Part shown: piece after piece, positions 1 through 10,229 of the stretch | Layout of the letters: every line of letters begins with the position of its first letter | How positions within the stretch are numbered: the stretch's first letter is position 1 | Origin: Kalmusia sp. IMI 367209 | Taxonomy: Eukaryota; Ascomycota; Dothideomycetes; Pleosporales; Didymosphaeriaceae | Reading direction: 5' to 3' | DNA: 64,000 nucleotides | NCBI GenBank assembly: GCA_027946365.1 | Contig: JAPEUQ010000009.1 | Span: 992,001 to 1,056,000, forward strand | Position numbers and translations under genes: made by a program | Notes under the pieces: model-generated | Seen by the model: only the letters and a program-made list of their open reading frames with translations | Databases searched by the model: none | What the model was told of the DNA's origin: nothing

Positions 1-314
1 TCGCGGCAAACTGGTCTTGCCAGATCGATTGATGGCTTGACATTGTACACCTGCTTGGACACATCGGGAACAGCATGGTACCTTTTTTATCGCATTTCTT
101 CTTCGCCAAGTAGCATCGTGCACATGATGAAGTAGTCCGATCGCGCCGTGCGGGGCGCATGTTGGAGCGACAAGGAAAGGAAGGATTGGCCAGTTGAGGA
201 ACGATGGGACGGCCTAATACCGGTACCGGTACAAGTTAGGACTTTGATATCTTGGCAAGGCACGTGACTATAACGAAAGAAATATCTTTGCAGCCCCGAC
301 TTTTGGAGCTGGTT
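1..314. other. Intergenic, 3' of the HRI1-like gene
   Basis: No coding region is supported here. The only structure seen is a 14-bp perfect palindrome made of overlapping TACCGGTA units at 218-231. It would lie downstream of the HRI1-like stop codon. Confidence 0.5.
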
Positions 315-1035
315 TCATAAATGATCCTCACTATTGGAATGGCGATGATAGCCTCGAATGATGTAATCCGTTCCCCGCACCGTTACCTGGCTTCCGATGC
401 CGGCTTCTAGCTTTGCATCCGACTTCTCGTGCCCATCTACCGCATCCATCACCTCCGTCACATCTGCCGCGCATGGTATAGCACCGTTCAGCCCGTCGCC
501 GCACTCAAACACAAGCTTCCAGCTCTGTGCCGTCTCATCGTAGGCTTCTCTGCGTACCGCGAATGCAGAGCGTCCCTGCGCCTGCTTCGATTGCCGCATC
601 CCGAGAAAGCTATCCCCTACTCTGCCCACAAATGTAGTACCATCGCTGCTCTGAGCAATCCATGATGGCTTATCCGTTTCTTTAGTCACATCCCGCCACA
701 CCTCCTCGTATTCCGTGGCCGTGTCGTCCTTGTTGAACGTACCACTTTCAAGGTCGTCGCCATTAGGAAGAGTCGTGAACGCCGCCTCATCCGCCTGCGT
801 GCTTGCGAAGGAATCAATGTTGCGCGTCCACTTGTACCTTGTTGGATTGCCCCCTAGAGTTTTCCGTTCTCCGGCACGACTCCATTCCAGAGACTGGTCT
901 GCCGTCACCACACGCAGGTCCATGAAGTAACCGCCAACATTGAGGGCGATGGTATCTGTGTTTTCGTACGCGTCTTCGGGGGAGCCAGCGGATACTGATA
1001 CGCTTGAGGATCTGCGGCGTCGTCTTGATGACCAT
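315..1035 (-). CDS. HRI1: HRI1-like protein, reading frame broken by one extra base
   Basis: The reading frame resembles the fungal HRI1 family, lipocalin-like cytosolic proteins. Yeast Hri1 binds the Hrr25 kinase and has no settled function. The N-terminus reads ISIRWLP, followed in the next frame by EDAYENTDTIALNVGGYF and then by MDLRVVTADQSLEW. The second half has the family's EVWRD block, the GDSFLGMRQ strand and the final GSQVTVRGTDYIIRGYH. From the ATG at 1035 the frame is open for about 20 codons. It then needs removal of one base from the five-C run (978-982 on the plus strand) to rejoin the long downstream frame. The span minus one base gives exactly 239 residues, a normal family length. 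This is a sequencing indel or a recent knock-out; an isolated start at 923 would lose the first strands of the fold. Divergent from the amidase. Confidence 0.65.
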
Positions 1036-1381
1036 TTCGCAATGTGTCACAGTGTGTGAAAGAAAGAGTTTGATATTGCACTGATATCTATATATTTGGG
1101 CGTGTAGTGCAAGGAGACACAATACAAGCGTAAGTTATCTAGGAACTGGCTAACTGGGATGGTGCCCATTATATTAATTCACACGCTGTGGATCGACAAT
1201 GAGATTATTCCTGATGCGCTGGATCTAAGCGCCGCTGGTCGGCCTGCGGAAAATCGCGACACTATTGTCGGAAATTTGCGACCACTCCCACTAACAAAGC
1301 TACCTATAGTCCCGTTCCTCTTTAGGCCTTTTTACTACACTCTCTCGCATTTCTGGTCGATTAGAAGCATACATCATCACC
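1036..1381. promoter_or_regulatory. Divergent promoter, HRI1-like / amidase, with two CGG-N6-GCGA sites
   Basis: This is the intergenic region between two genes transcribed apart. It contains CGG-AAAATC-GCGA at 1247-1259 and TCGG-AAATTT-GCGA at 1268-1281. The second copy lies about 100 bp upstream of the amidase ATG. The same pattern recurs four times upstream of the next gene, the permease. A CGG triplet with a spaced GC-rich half resembles binding sites of Zn2Cys6 factors; TCGG-N6-CCGA is the published UaY/Ppr1-type site and differs by one base. Function is inference. Confidence 0.55.
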
Positions 1382-3448
1382 ATGGCAGATTTCAACCTTG
1401 TCGAAGCTACAATTGAAGAAATTCAGGCCTTGCTCACCTCTGGCACCCTCACAAGTGTGGAACTTGTCGCTCGCTACATCAGACGCATTAGTACCTATGA
1501 CTGCCGCGGAATTTCCTTAAATTCGATCCCGATCCTCAACCCCAATGTGTTCAACGAGGCCGCAGCGTCAGACGACCGGCGTGCTCATGGCTCTTCTGTT
1601 CGGCCTCTGGAGGGCATTCCATACACAGTCAAAGACAGTTACAAAGTGCGTGGAATGTCTGTTGCATGTGGCTCACCTGCGTTCGAAAAATTAATTGCAC
1701 AAGATGATGCGTTCACTGTGAGCACTATCCGCGAAGCTGGAGGCGTGCTTATTGGTCGTACGAACATGCCCCCTGTGGCATGTGGGGGCATGCAACGCGG
1801 TATCTATGGACGAGCGGAAAGCCCTTATAATCCTGAATACTTGGCCGCAGCCTTCTGGTCAGGCTCTTCCAATGGGTCAGGTGTTGCAACAGCTGCCTCC
1901 TTCTGTGCCTTTGGCATGGGCGAAGAGACCGTCTCGTCTGGTCGAGCCCCTGCCTCCAACAACGCTCTCGTTGCATATACACCATCGCGTGGATGGCTCT
2001 CTATCCGTGGCAATTGGCCGCTGTACCCAACTTGTGATGTAGTCGTACCGCATACCCGTACCTTGAAGGACATGTTGACGCTCCTTGAAGTCATAGCCGT
2101 CGAGGATCGCATTACAGCAGGAGACTTTTGGCGCGACCAGCCTATTGTCCGTTTGGGAAAGCCGTGGACCAACGGACCCCGTTCATTCCGCGATCTTGAA
2201 CAATGTACATCGCTATCAGGGTTGAGAATAGCTGTTCCGCAAATGTACATTGGAGGTGAGGCTCCAACTGGGGCCAAACCCGTGACTACATCTCGCGAAG
2301 TCATCGAACTGTGGGAAGAGGCAAAAAGGGATTTGGAGGAATTGGGTGCAGAGGTCATCATTGTGCCAGACTTTCCTGTTGTGACGGCATATGAAAACCC
2401 TGAGCTGCTGCCTGCAGAATACCCTCAACTACCAAACGATTGGAATGCCTCGGAAAGAGGACCGCTTGTTGCTCATGCGTGGAATGACTTCTTACGACAG
2501 AACAACGACCCCAACATTCCCGACCTTGCCTCTGTCGATCCACTGAACATCTATCCCGAGTTCCTTCGTACGGCAGCTGAGTTAACAGTGCTAGACCGCA
2601 CTAACGCCATTCAATACTCAAAATTCGCCAATTTCATAGAGGAAAAACCGCTATACGAAACACCTAATCTCTCTGTCGCGCTCAAAGCCCTCGAGGCAAT
2701 GCGGAAAATGCTTCTTGAAGATTGGCTGACATCACTTGGCTGTCACTGTGCAGTGTTCCCAGCCGCCGGAGACGTCGCACGTGCAGATGCCGACTTTGAC
2801 AATGATAGTGCAGCTTACGCATGGCGCAATGGAGTATTCTACAGCAATGGGAACAGAGCTCTGCGGCATTTAGGCGTTCCAACTGTCTCGGTACCAATGG
2901 GCGTGATGAAGGACAAAAAGATGCCCGTAAACTTGACATTCGCTGGCAGAGCGTATGACGACGCGAATCTGCTGAAGTATGCCAATGCTTACGAAAGACG
3001 AACTCAAAAACGTGTCTCAACCCCTTGGACACCCGCGCTAGACTCAGACATCGTCCCGTTAAGCCACCTAAGTCACACGAACAAAAGCCTGCGTCCAGAC
3101 CTAGTCGTCGACAAATGTGTAGCTCTACCACACACCACCCGCGGTATGTCTGAAATAGAGGTCTCTATTGAAGGAAAGATCACTGTCGCTGGTGAAAACG
3201 TTCCTGAACTCGAGCTAACCGTGAACTCTGCCGCTATTCAGCCAGAAAACATCCACATTGAATTCCAAGGCAAAGTCTCGGGGAGTTCTTGTTTCCGATT
3301 CAATGCCTCGGTACGCACGTCCACGCCTGTCACAAGGGAAGAGAGATTACGGACTTACGCAGCAGTTGCTCGCGATGCTACAATGGTAGTTGCGCTAGCG
3401 AGATCAAGTGCAGGTGGTCGACCATCAGGTTGGCTAGGCTTGGTGTGA
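1382..3448 (+). CDS. Amidase (amidase-signature family), 688 aa
   Basis: A single uninterrupted ORF encoding an amidase-signature hydrolase, which cleaves amide bonds by a Ser-cisSer-Lys triad. The catalytic Lys is in VKDSYK (residue 84), the flexible Gly/Ser loop is GSSNGSG (161-167), and the probable nucleophile is Ser186 in EETVSSGRAP, where most relatives have T-G-G-S. The N-terminal helices and the central alpha/beta core fit the family. The final 100 residues or so, after the HLSHTN segment, are an extra beta-rich tail (VSIEGKITVAGENVPELEL) whose role I do not know. The ATG sits in a good context (TCACCATGG). There is no signal peptide, so it is probably cytosolic. Substrate cannot be read from sequence. 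It shares a promoter motif with the downstream amino-acid permease, which suggests a nitrogen-scavenging role. Confidence 0.88.
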   Translation: MADFNLVEATIEEIQALLTSGTLTSVELVARYIRRISTYDCRGISLNSIPILNPNVFNEAAASDDRRAHGSSVRPLEGIPYTVKDSYKVRGMSVACGSPAFEKLIAQDDAFTVSTIREAGGVLIGRTNMPPVACGGMQRGIYGRAESPYNPEYLAAAFWSGSSNGSGVATAASFCAFGMGEETVSSGRAPASNNALVAYTPSRGWLSIRGNWPLYPTCDVVVPHTRTLKDMLTLLEVIAVEDRITAGDFWRDQPIVRLGKPWTNGPRSFRDLEQCTSLSGLRIAVPQMYIGGEAPTGAKPVTTSREVIELWEEAKRDLEELGAEVIIVPDFPVVTAYENPELLPAEYPQLPNDWNASERGPLVAHAWNDFLRQNNDPNIPDLASVDPLNIYPEFLRTAAELTVLDRTNAIQYSKFANFIEEKPLYETPNLSVALKALEAMRKMLLEDWLTSLGCHCAVFPAAGDVARADADFDNDSAAYAWRNGVFYSNGNRALRHLGVPTVSVPMGVMKDKKMPVNLTFAGRAYDDANLLKYANAYERRTQKRVSTPWTPALDSDIVPLSHLSHTNKSLRPDLVVDKCVALPHTTRGMSEIEVSIEGKITVAGENVPELELTVNSAAIQPENIHIEFQGKVSGSSCFRFNASVRTSTPVTREERLRTYAAVARDATMVVALARSSAGGRPSGWLGLV

Positions 3449-3810
3449 GGTATGCGACAAGGATTGTTGGTGGCTATCAGAGATCATGGTACTATAATGA
3501 ACAAATAATTACATCCACGATGCTCTGCTCAAGGAATCTAAGCATGACTGCACGATTGAAAAGCCCATACCTACAGTCCTAAGTTTAACATTTGGAGACT
3601 ATGTTGTATATCTCACGATAAAATACTCTATAATGATTCTTCTGCCTTTTGATCCAATATCCCTCTCTGGCCATATATCGTTTCCTCTTTCAATCTTTGT
3701 ATCTTCCAATCTCCCAGAGGGCATCCAAACGCCACAAACGCCTAGAACCGTCTCATCGCCTTACTTTGCCTTTGCGTCAAACGCCAATCCCAAAAGCACT
3801 AGCTACCCAT
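3449..3810. other. Intergenic, amidase 3' region
   Basis: Contains the amidase 3' flank and upstream part of the permease promoter. No coding region is supported; short frames here lack homology-like features. Confidence 0.5.
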
Positions 3811-3861
3811 GTCGGAAATCTGCGCACGTCGGAAATTCGCGAAGGTCGGAAATCTGCGAAC
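3811..3861 (+). repeat. Three tandem 17-bp copies of a TCGG-N6-GCGA motif
   Basis: Copies lie at 3811-3827, 3828-3844 and 3845-3861. Each begins GTCGGAAAT. The core is TCGG-AAATCT-GCGC, TCGG-AAATTC-GCGA and TCGG-AAATCT-GCGA respectively. They lie about 260-310 bp upstream of the permease ATG and match the single motifs in the amidase promoter, so this is better read as a multiplied regulatory site than as random minisatellite. Confidence 0.75.
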
Positions 3862-3998
3862 ACTCAAGTCGCGCCACCATTGCCCCTTCCAGTCAAACCA
3901 GCGAGGATCAACCAATCACACACCGCCGGCGGCCTCTATCACTTCCGATTTATCTTTTCACCCACCCGACACTACTCCACGGGGGTGTGAGTCCAGAC

Positions 3999-4012
3999 GA
4001 TCGGATATTTGC
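3999..4012 (+). promoter_or_regulatory. Proximal TCGG-N6-GCGA site of the permease promoter
   Basis: TCGG-ATATTT-GCGA, 112 bp upstream of the permease start. Its distance to the ATG is close to that of the amidase site at 1268-1281 (about 100 bp), which supports a shared activator. Confidence 0.5.
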
Positions 4013-4064
4013 GACTCCACATTAGCATGGATAGAACGCGGGGAAAATGATAAGCGCAAGCGAG

Positions 4065-4070
4065 TATAAA
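4065..4070 (+). promoter_or_regulatory. TATA box of the permease gene
   Basis: TATAAA in the context GAGTATAAAGGGG, 54 bp before the ATG at 4124 and 52 bp after the proximal CGG-N6-GCGA site. Confidence 0.55.
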
Positions 4071-4123
4071 GGGGTGTTGGTTTTGACCTTGGTTTCACAC
4101 ACATAACTTGGAGAGGCGACACG

Positions 4124-6091
4124 ATGGCCGGCTTAGGAGAGAACGACAAGATCGAATACGATGGCATCCAGCGCCAAGTCACGACCGACGAGACTGAGAA
4201 GGGCGAGGTGCTGAATGATGAGGGGGGGGAGGTATTCAAGAGTAATACTGGACAAGCAGAGTATCGCGCTCTGGGATGGTTAATTTTACATCTATATTGT
4301 TAACACGATACATTCACTTACCATTCATAGGGTTCGCGCCGCCATTATCCTAATGAAGCTGTGCTTTGCGACCGGTGTGTTGGCCATACCTTCTGCACTC
4401 CACGTCGTCGGGTACGCACCGGGTGTTGTGCTCATCATTTGCTGGGGCGCTATGACGACTTGTAAGTCTCAACTCAACTCTAAAATCAGAAAGTCGCCAC
4501 AAGATAGAGATTCAGACTTAGGTTATGTGTATACTACGTGTCCTAAGGTAACTCAACACACAATAAATCTCCAGACTTCTACCCTAATACCACAGGATTT
4601 GTACAACACTAACTTATTTCGTCTCCGATAGATTACGCATACATCATGTACCAATTCCGTAGCCGCTACCGTGGTGTGCACAACATCGCCGATGCGGCAG
4701 CTGTCATGGGCGGACCTATCGCGAGGGAGATTGCGGGGGGCTTGTTTCTGTTGACTTGGGTGTAAGCTCTTCTCCTCCCTCCTTTCTCCCAGTCTCGATC
4801 TCGATTCTGTTTGTGGGAGTGCTTTATGCAGATGGCTGATATTCGCTCAGTCTCGCAACTGGATCGGGCTTCATCGGCCTAGCCCAAGGCCTCAAGATCC
4901 TCGCCAACGGCAAAGTCTGCGGCGTAATCTGGACTCTGATCGCTGCCCTCTGCACAGCCATGTGTGCTAGTATACGTACACTCGGAAATCTTGCTATTTT
5001 GACTTGGATTGGTTTCGCGTCTATCTTCACTGCCGTGTTCATTGTTGTGTAAGCAATCTTTCCCCCTATCATTACCTCACAAAGGGACAAAGAACATGTT
5101 TCTGAACGGTCATTACAGTGTAGGAGTAACGCAAGTCGACCGCCCTGCTGCAGCGCCTCAGACCGGCCCCTTCGAGCTGGACGTCATATCCGTCGGCCAT
5201 CCCAACCTTTGTCGCCGGCCTCACAGCCGCGATCAATCTCTTCGCGGGCTTTGGCTCGACTCCGACGTTCATGCCTGTTATTGCGGAGATGAAGAAGCCT
5301 AGGTCTTTCCCTAAGGCGCTGTTCTCCTCACAATTATTTCTCATGGCCTGCTACGTTGCTTTCGGAGTAGTCGTCTACTGGTAAGTCTATTGAGCGGAGT
5401 GGAGAGAATTATTGCTAACGAGGGCATGCTTAGCTACTGCGGCTCCTACGTAGCCAGTCCTTCACTCGCGAGCGCAGGAGGCACGATCGAGAAAATCGCG
5501 TACGGGATCTCGATCCCAGGATTCATCATGACTTCGACGCTATGGGTGCATCTCGCTGCGAAATTCGTATGTTTCCCCTCACCTCCTATTCCAAACTCCC
5601 AGCGTTTACCAAACGACCGAGGAACAAGGATAGAGCTGACAAGAAAATAGTTACTTGTTCGCATCCTCCGCAACTCCCCACATCTCCAGAACAACAGCGC
5701 CATCCACTGGACTACCTGGCTCGGCTCCACAATCGGCATAACAACGCTGTCCTTCGTCATCGCCGAAGCGATCCCGTTCTTTAGTTACCTCATTGGTCTC
5801 ATCGGCAGTTTGTGCTGTGCGCCTACTTGTGTACGTCCCTTTCTTTACCCCCTTCTCCTACCGTATTCCTTGTCCGATGACTGACTTTGACAGTTGATCA
5901 TCCCCGCACTAATGGGTTTGTACATGGACCGCGCACGACCTAAGACCACGCTGGTCATGGCTAGCATGGGACTGCATATCTTCACCGTTGTGCTTGGGAG
6001 TTTCATCACAGTGGCGGGAACGTATACGACTGTACAGAGCATTATCGATGCATATGGAGCTGGCACGGTATCGAGGGCATTTGCGTGTTGA
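4124..6091 (+). CDS. Neutral amino-acid permease (AAAP family, N. crassa Mtr-like), frame broken by one extra base
   Basis: Eight exons: 4124-4278, 4331-4461, 4632-4761, 4851-5048, 5119-5380, 5434-5566, 5651-5830, 5894-6091. The translation has the Aa_trans layout: a hydrophilic N-terminus, then a first helix ILMKLCFATGVLAIPSALH, TTYYAYIMYQFRSRY, LATGSGFIGLAQGLKIL and further helices to about eleven. It resembles fungal Mtr-type proton-coupled transporters for neutral and aromatic amino acids in the plasma membrane. Exon 5 reads APQTGPFELDVISV in one frame and then IPTFVAGLTAAINLFAGFG in the next. Deleting one G of GG at 5195-5196 restores VAIPTFVAG, and the summed exons then give exactly 461 residues. 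Every splice join keeps frame, so the fault is a single-base insertion. The promoter holds the shared CGG-N6-GCGA cluster and a TATA box. Confidence 0.8.
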
Positions 6092-6206
6092 TGGATAAGA
6101 AGCCGAGTGTGAAACGATTGTTGAAATATATACAGTTTCGATTACCAATACCTTATTTAATTATTGAATTCTGGTGGTTTTCAGTGCCTTGCTGCAACTG
6201 ATACTC

Positions 6207-7851
6207 TCAAACTCTCGACAATTTGCCGCGGGAGCGTTTGGGTATGTCTCTCCACGCCTCTTCGAATCCACAACTCCGCACCCACGTTGGTCCCGCTGCT
6301 TCCACGCTATCGACAACCATGTTGCCCAGCATCCTCCACATGTCGCCTTTGATTACGAAACCGTCCTTTTCCTCCCACCCCCTACACGCTTGTTCGCCAT
6401 GTGCTAGAGCCCTGACCATCTTGCTTGCGTGTCCATCATCTTCGTATGCGTTCACGCGGAGGAATACCTCGTCCCACGAAGAATTGCGGGAGGATTCGTA
6501 CTGCGTGATCTCGTCTAGGAGCAAGCGGGGCGATGAGCGGGACGCATACATGGCGAGGTCGTTGCGGACTTTCCATTCGAGGAGGCGCACTTTGGTGGCG
6601 TTGGTAAGGGATGGGAGGGAAAGGAAGGTGGAGAAGAAGATGGAGCAGTTTACGCAGTGCATGTAGAAGAAGTCGAACTTGATTAGGTGGGGAGGGTGTT
6701 GGGCGGCGGCGGTGTAGTATACTGTGATGTACGTTAGCATCTGAGGAAGACGGTGATGGGAATGGGTGGCTTACCAGCAGCATTGATCATCTCTGCGGTT
6801 TTTTCTTCAAGCTGGTCTTCTGAGATAACGTACTGGCTGGCGTATTTGAGCATTTCATCTGGAGCGCGCTTCATGATGCCGTCGCGAATCTTGTTGCCAT
6901 CGCCCCAGTGCGCGGAGGCTGTCAGCTTCTTATCCGCACGTATCTCATCTAGGAGTTGTACGATGCTCTTTGTGTTCTGCGGGTCGGCGCCATTGGATTT
7001 TGCTGCTTTCTCGGCTTCGATAAAGAAGGGCGCCATCCAACTATCATGTACGGCGGCTAGAGCGAGGGCTTCGGCGATGATTGCAGGCTGCTGGAACTCA
7101 ATACCGAATCCTAGGTGAATGATGGGGTGGAGGAAGCCTATAGCGCTAGGTTAGATAGGATTCAAGCGATGTATATAGTGTGCATTACCTGCAAATAGCC
7201 TTGCAAGCAGATCATCCGCTCGTTCATCACCCTTGAATAGTTCATCATTCAGCACAGTCTCCCATCCTTTCTTACTTATCTCCTCCGTGAAGTACTTCAG
7301 GAAATCATGATAGTATTTCTCCTTCCCTAGATATTTCTTGAAACTCTCTTGATTGTGCATGTCGTCCACTATCTCCTTCTTCAGCGTGACGGGCGGGCGT
7401 TGGTAGTACGCATTATCGTTATAGCCGCGTCTGATTTCGTCCGGTGAGGCTTTAAGAGCGAAGAGTGTTAGGAGATGATGGACGATGTGATTCTAGCAAG
7501 CTCCGTATTAGCTCTAAATACAGGGGATGGAGAAGGAGTGCTTACATGAAATCCATCTTGATTGAAGAATATATGGTGCTTCTCATGATTCTCCTGCAGC
7601 AACTCACTCGTCACCCTCGCGCTCTCCTCCCCAATCCCTCTCACGAAGAACTCTGGCTGCTGACCGGCATCTAGCTTGACCGTACCTACTGTCGCCATAC
7701 CTCTGACTAAGAATTTGTCCGCTTTCCAAATATGCTGCTGAATTCCTTTCGGCGAGTTTGCGAATGCTTTGTTTAGTCCCACTGCGGTCAGTCCCACGGC
7801 GGAGGCTACGACGGCAGCAGTCTTTATATACGTGGGCCGTCTGGTGAACAT
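6207..7851 (-). CDS. Questin-oxidase-like protein (AflY/HypA-related, DUF4243)
   Basis: Four exons in gene order: 7851-7546, 7492-7189, 7137-6775, 6721-6207. The joined protein of about 495 aa starts MFTRRPTYIKTAAVVASAVG, a possible N-terminal hydrophobic or mitochondrial-type segment. It contains NHIVHHLLTLFALKASP, a DDMHNQESFKKYLG block, GFLHPIIHLGFGIEFQQP and HCVNCSIFF, all typical of the questin_oxidase_like family. Characterised members carry out oxidative ring opening of anthraquinones and xanthones; many fungal paralogues lie outside metabolite clusters and have no known substrate. No polyketide synthase is in view, so a biosynthetic role is not supported. The His-rich HLGFG region is a likely active-site part (inference). 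All three introns have GT-AG ends and keep frame. Confidence 0.78.
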
Positions 7852-8515
7852 TAGACGGTTTGCCTCTTCTAGCTCACCCCGCGGCGAGGTCTAGAAGGTG
7901 CGCGTGATATAAACGCAAAGGGTGGACCATGATGATGACCGAAGCCAACCCCGATGATGCGCGGGCTTGACGTGTAGCGGGGAAGCTTTAGCCGTGTACA
8001 GCTTGGCTCGGAGCTCGGAGGTCCCAAACGACGAGCTTAGTCACGGAAGCTATGGGACGAATATGGTTCGCGGAGGCATCGTTTGATGACCTTACACATT
8101 GCAAAAGAGGGGCAGGACTGGATCTGGCCGGGTGATCGTCATCTGGGGTGCAGGAGATCTAGAGTACTAGATGACAAAGATAATAGGCCGCTGCGATCAT
8201 TGGTGAGTCCAAGAACATTGGAATACGAGAATACGAGCTTGATGATGCGGATTAGTTGTATTTGAAAAGTAGATACGGGCATCAAGTAAGCTTGGAATCG
8301 AAAAGTTGAATAACAAATTCTGGAATCGATTGCTTGTGGTATGACTGTGTAATATGGTTCAGTCTACACAGTATGCTACGCGCCTACAAACGCCTTTTAG
8401 ATGGTACACATGTAGCTATAAGAAGCAGCGCCATTCCCAAAGCTCCATGGCCATGCAATATATCGTGAACATCTTCAAAAATCGTTGTCATTAGTTGGTA
8501 GAGTGAAGAGTGAGC
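7852..8515. other. Intergenic between questin-oxidase-like gene and SGT1
   Basis: Promoter side of the questin-oxidase-like gene and 3' side of SGT1, both on the minus strand. No coding region or clear motif seen. Confidence 0.5.
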
Positions 8516-9689
8516 TTAGTATTTCTTCTCTTCCATGCCCTCTGGAGGTTCGGGCTTGACGAACTTGCTGCCCACACTGCTCCAATCGGTGCTTAGCACG
8601 GTACCACCACTCTCTTGGTAGCTCTTCATCATGGCGCGCTGCGCATCTTCACCTGCACCTTTGTAGAGCTGCTTGAAAAAGCGCGACGTCTCATCGCCGT
8701 CGTACTCGTCCTCTTCCCCTAGATCGTCCTTAGCAAGTTGGTCCCAATTCTTGGCACCTGTCTTTGATGATGTGGGATAAGAGGGCACAGCATCTTTCGG
8801 TTGTGTCGGGCGATCCGCGACAACGTGCGATGATGCCTTCTCTCCGGTCGAGGTTGTCTCCTTAGTGAGCTCGCCCTCGAGTGCGGACCACTTCACGCCG
8901 GGCGTAGCTTTCTTAAGTGTCACTTCAATCTTGGTTGACGTGATGCGATAACTAGACTTTGCAGGATCGACCTCGCCAAAGAAAGGGAGCAGGTTGTAGT
9001 TGAACTCCTTGCCATCCGCGATTGGGTAGGTTATGTCCCAACGAGTCCTTCTCAATCTCGATAGTCGCCTTGTCTTTCGGTACGTTCTTCGCAAGTAGCG
9101 TGAAGGTGACGTTCTCGTTCGTCTGGTACCAATCATGTTTGGGTTTTTCGGTCGGCAGTAGCGGGGTTGAGGTCGGGTCGTTCGCATTCGAGGAAGACTT
9201 CAAATCTGGGGCGGGCGTTTGTACTGCAGGTTCCTTCACCTTTGATACCGGCTTCAAATCAATGTCAATGTCGGGCACTTCTTTAGCTGTGACTTGCCTC
9301 CGCTCGTCACCTTCTGGAAGCTCTTCAAGCTTCTTCGCATTCTTTGCGTTCCAGATGGCGAGCGTCTTCTCCTTGTCGTCTAGCTTCTTCACGATGCCCA
9401 ATACATATTCTGCATTGGCATACTGCCCTAAAAAGAAGAGCGAAATGCCTCGCCGCAGCTGAGAGTCTTTGATGAGCTCGCGGCGTGCGCGTTTGTGTGC
9501 GAGAACAACGGCCTTTTCGGCATCGGCGAGGGCTTCGGGATACTTTGACGATCGTTGGTAGGCCGTAGAACGCTTGATATAGTAGTCGACAGCGCTGGGG
9601 TTTGCCTCTAGGGCGGAGGTGTAGTGCTTGACCGCATCGTCGTAGTTGCTAGCAGAAAGCGCAGCTGCGCCGCGGGCTGCTTGATCCAT
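8516..9689 (-). CDS. SGT1: SGT1 co-chaperone (TPR-CS-SGS), frame broken by one extra base
   Basis: Sgt1 is an Hsp90 co-chaperone needed for SCF ubiquitin ligases and kinetochore assembly. Domains in order: TPR repeats (residues 1-115, with SNYDDAVKHYTSALEANPSA), an acidic linker, a CS domain from HDWYQTNENVTFTLLAKNV to VTLKKATPGVKWSALEG, and an SGS domain ending in FKQLYKGAGEDAQRAMMKSY and TVLSTDWSSVGSKF. The first frame leaves homology after IEIEKDSL and would end in an unrelated tail. The next frame picks up at DITYPIADGKEFNYNLLPFF inside the CS domain. Removing one base near 9037-9041 (GGG or TT on the coding strand) joins them and gives exactly 390 residues. No intron with usable ends explains the shift. 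Since SGT1 is essential in studied fungi, a sequence error is likelier than gene loss. Confidence 0.88.
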
Positions 9690-10229
9690 AGTGGGGTAGC
9701 TCTTATGTTAGGTACGGTATATAGCGTGATGTATTCTAAGAGACGAAAACGCAGTGAAAAGTCAGATATCGTGCAGTCGATTGCGAAGAAGAATTTCTCC
9801 GACCCGCGGCGCAGGCTGCAGTCAACGTTTGTTGGCAAAGCATGGTCGAAGCTTCCATCGTTGACGCCTGGCGATTGCATGACTAAGCGTTCCAAAGGAT
9901 TCACCGTGTTGGGCAAGCGCTTATCCTAGCCAGGCAACCTCAACTCACTTTCGAAATCATGTCGCGAACCCGGTTCTCCGGAGCTTGATCAACCTGTGCA
10001 TAGAGGTAAGGAGTCTATCCGGGACTTGAGACTTGCTCCTCCGCGCGCCCATTTCTTTGCACAGGCGTACGCGTATCCTCCTATTTGGGAAGATCGAGGC
10101 TCCCCTTGCGCTACCCTCAACACTCCTGCGCGACGGAGATTGTGGCTGTTCCCAAGTTGCGCCACAAACTCGAACCAGCGGTCTCTTCTCTTAGTATAGA
10201 CTGATTTTCGACATGCGGTAGTAGCGAGC
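9690..10229. promoter_or_regulatory. Divergent promoter, SGT1 / secreted protein gene
   Basis: Intergenic region between two genes transcribed apart. The short open frames on both strands show no protein-like features. No motif was recognised. Confidence 0.4.

Noticed and set aside
315..9689. Programmed +1 frameshifting as an explanation for the three broken genes
   Set aside because: The three sites share no slippery codon or downstream structure that I can see, and they are not in genes known for recoding. Single-base sequence error or mutation is simpler.
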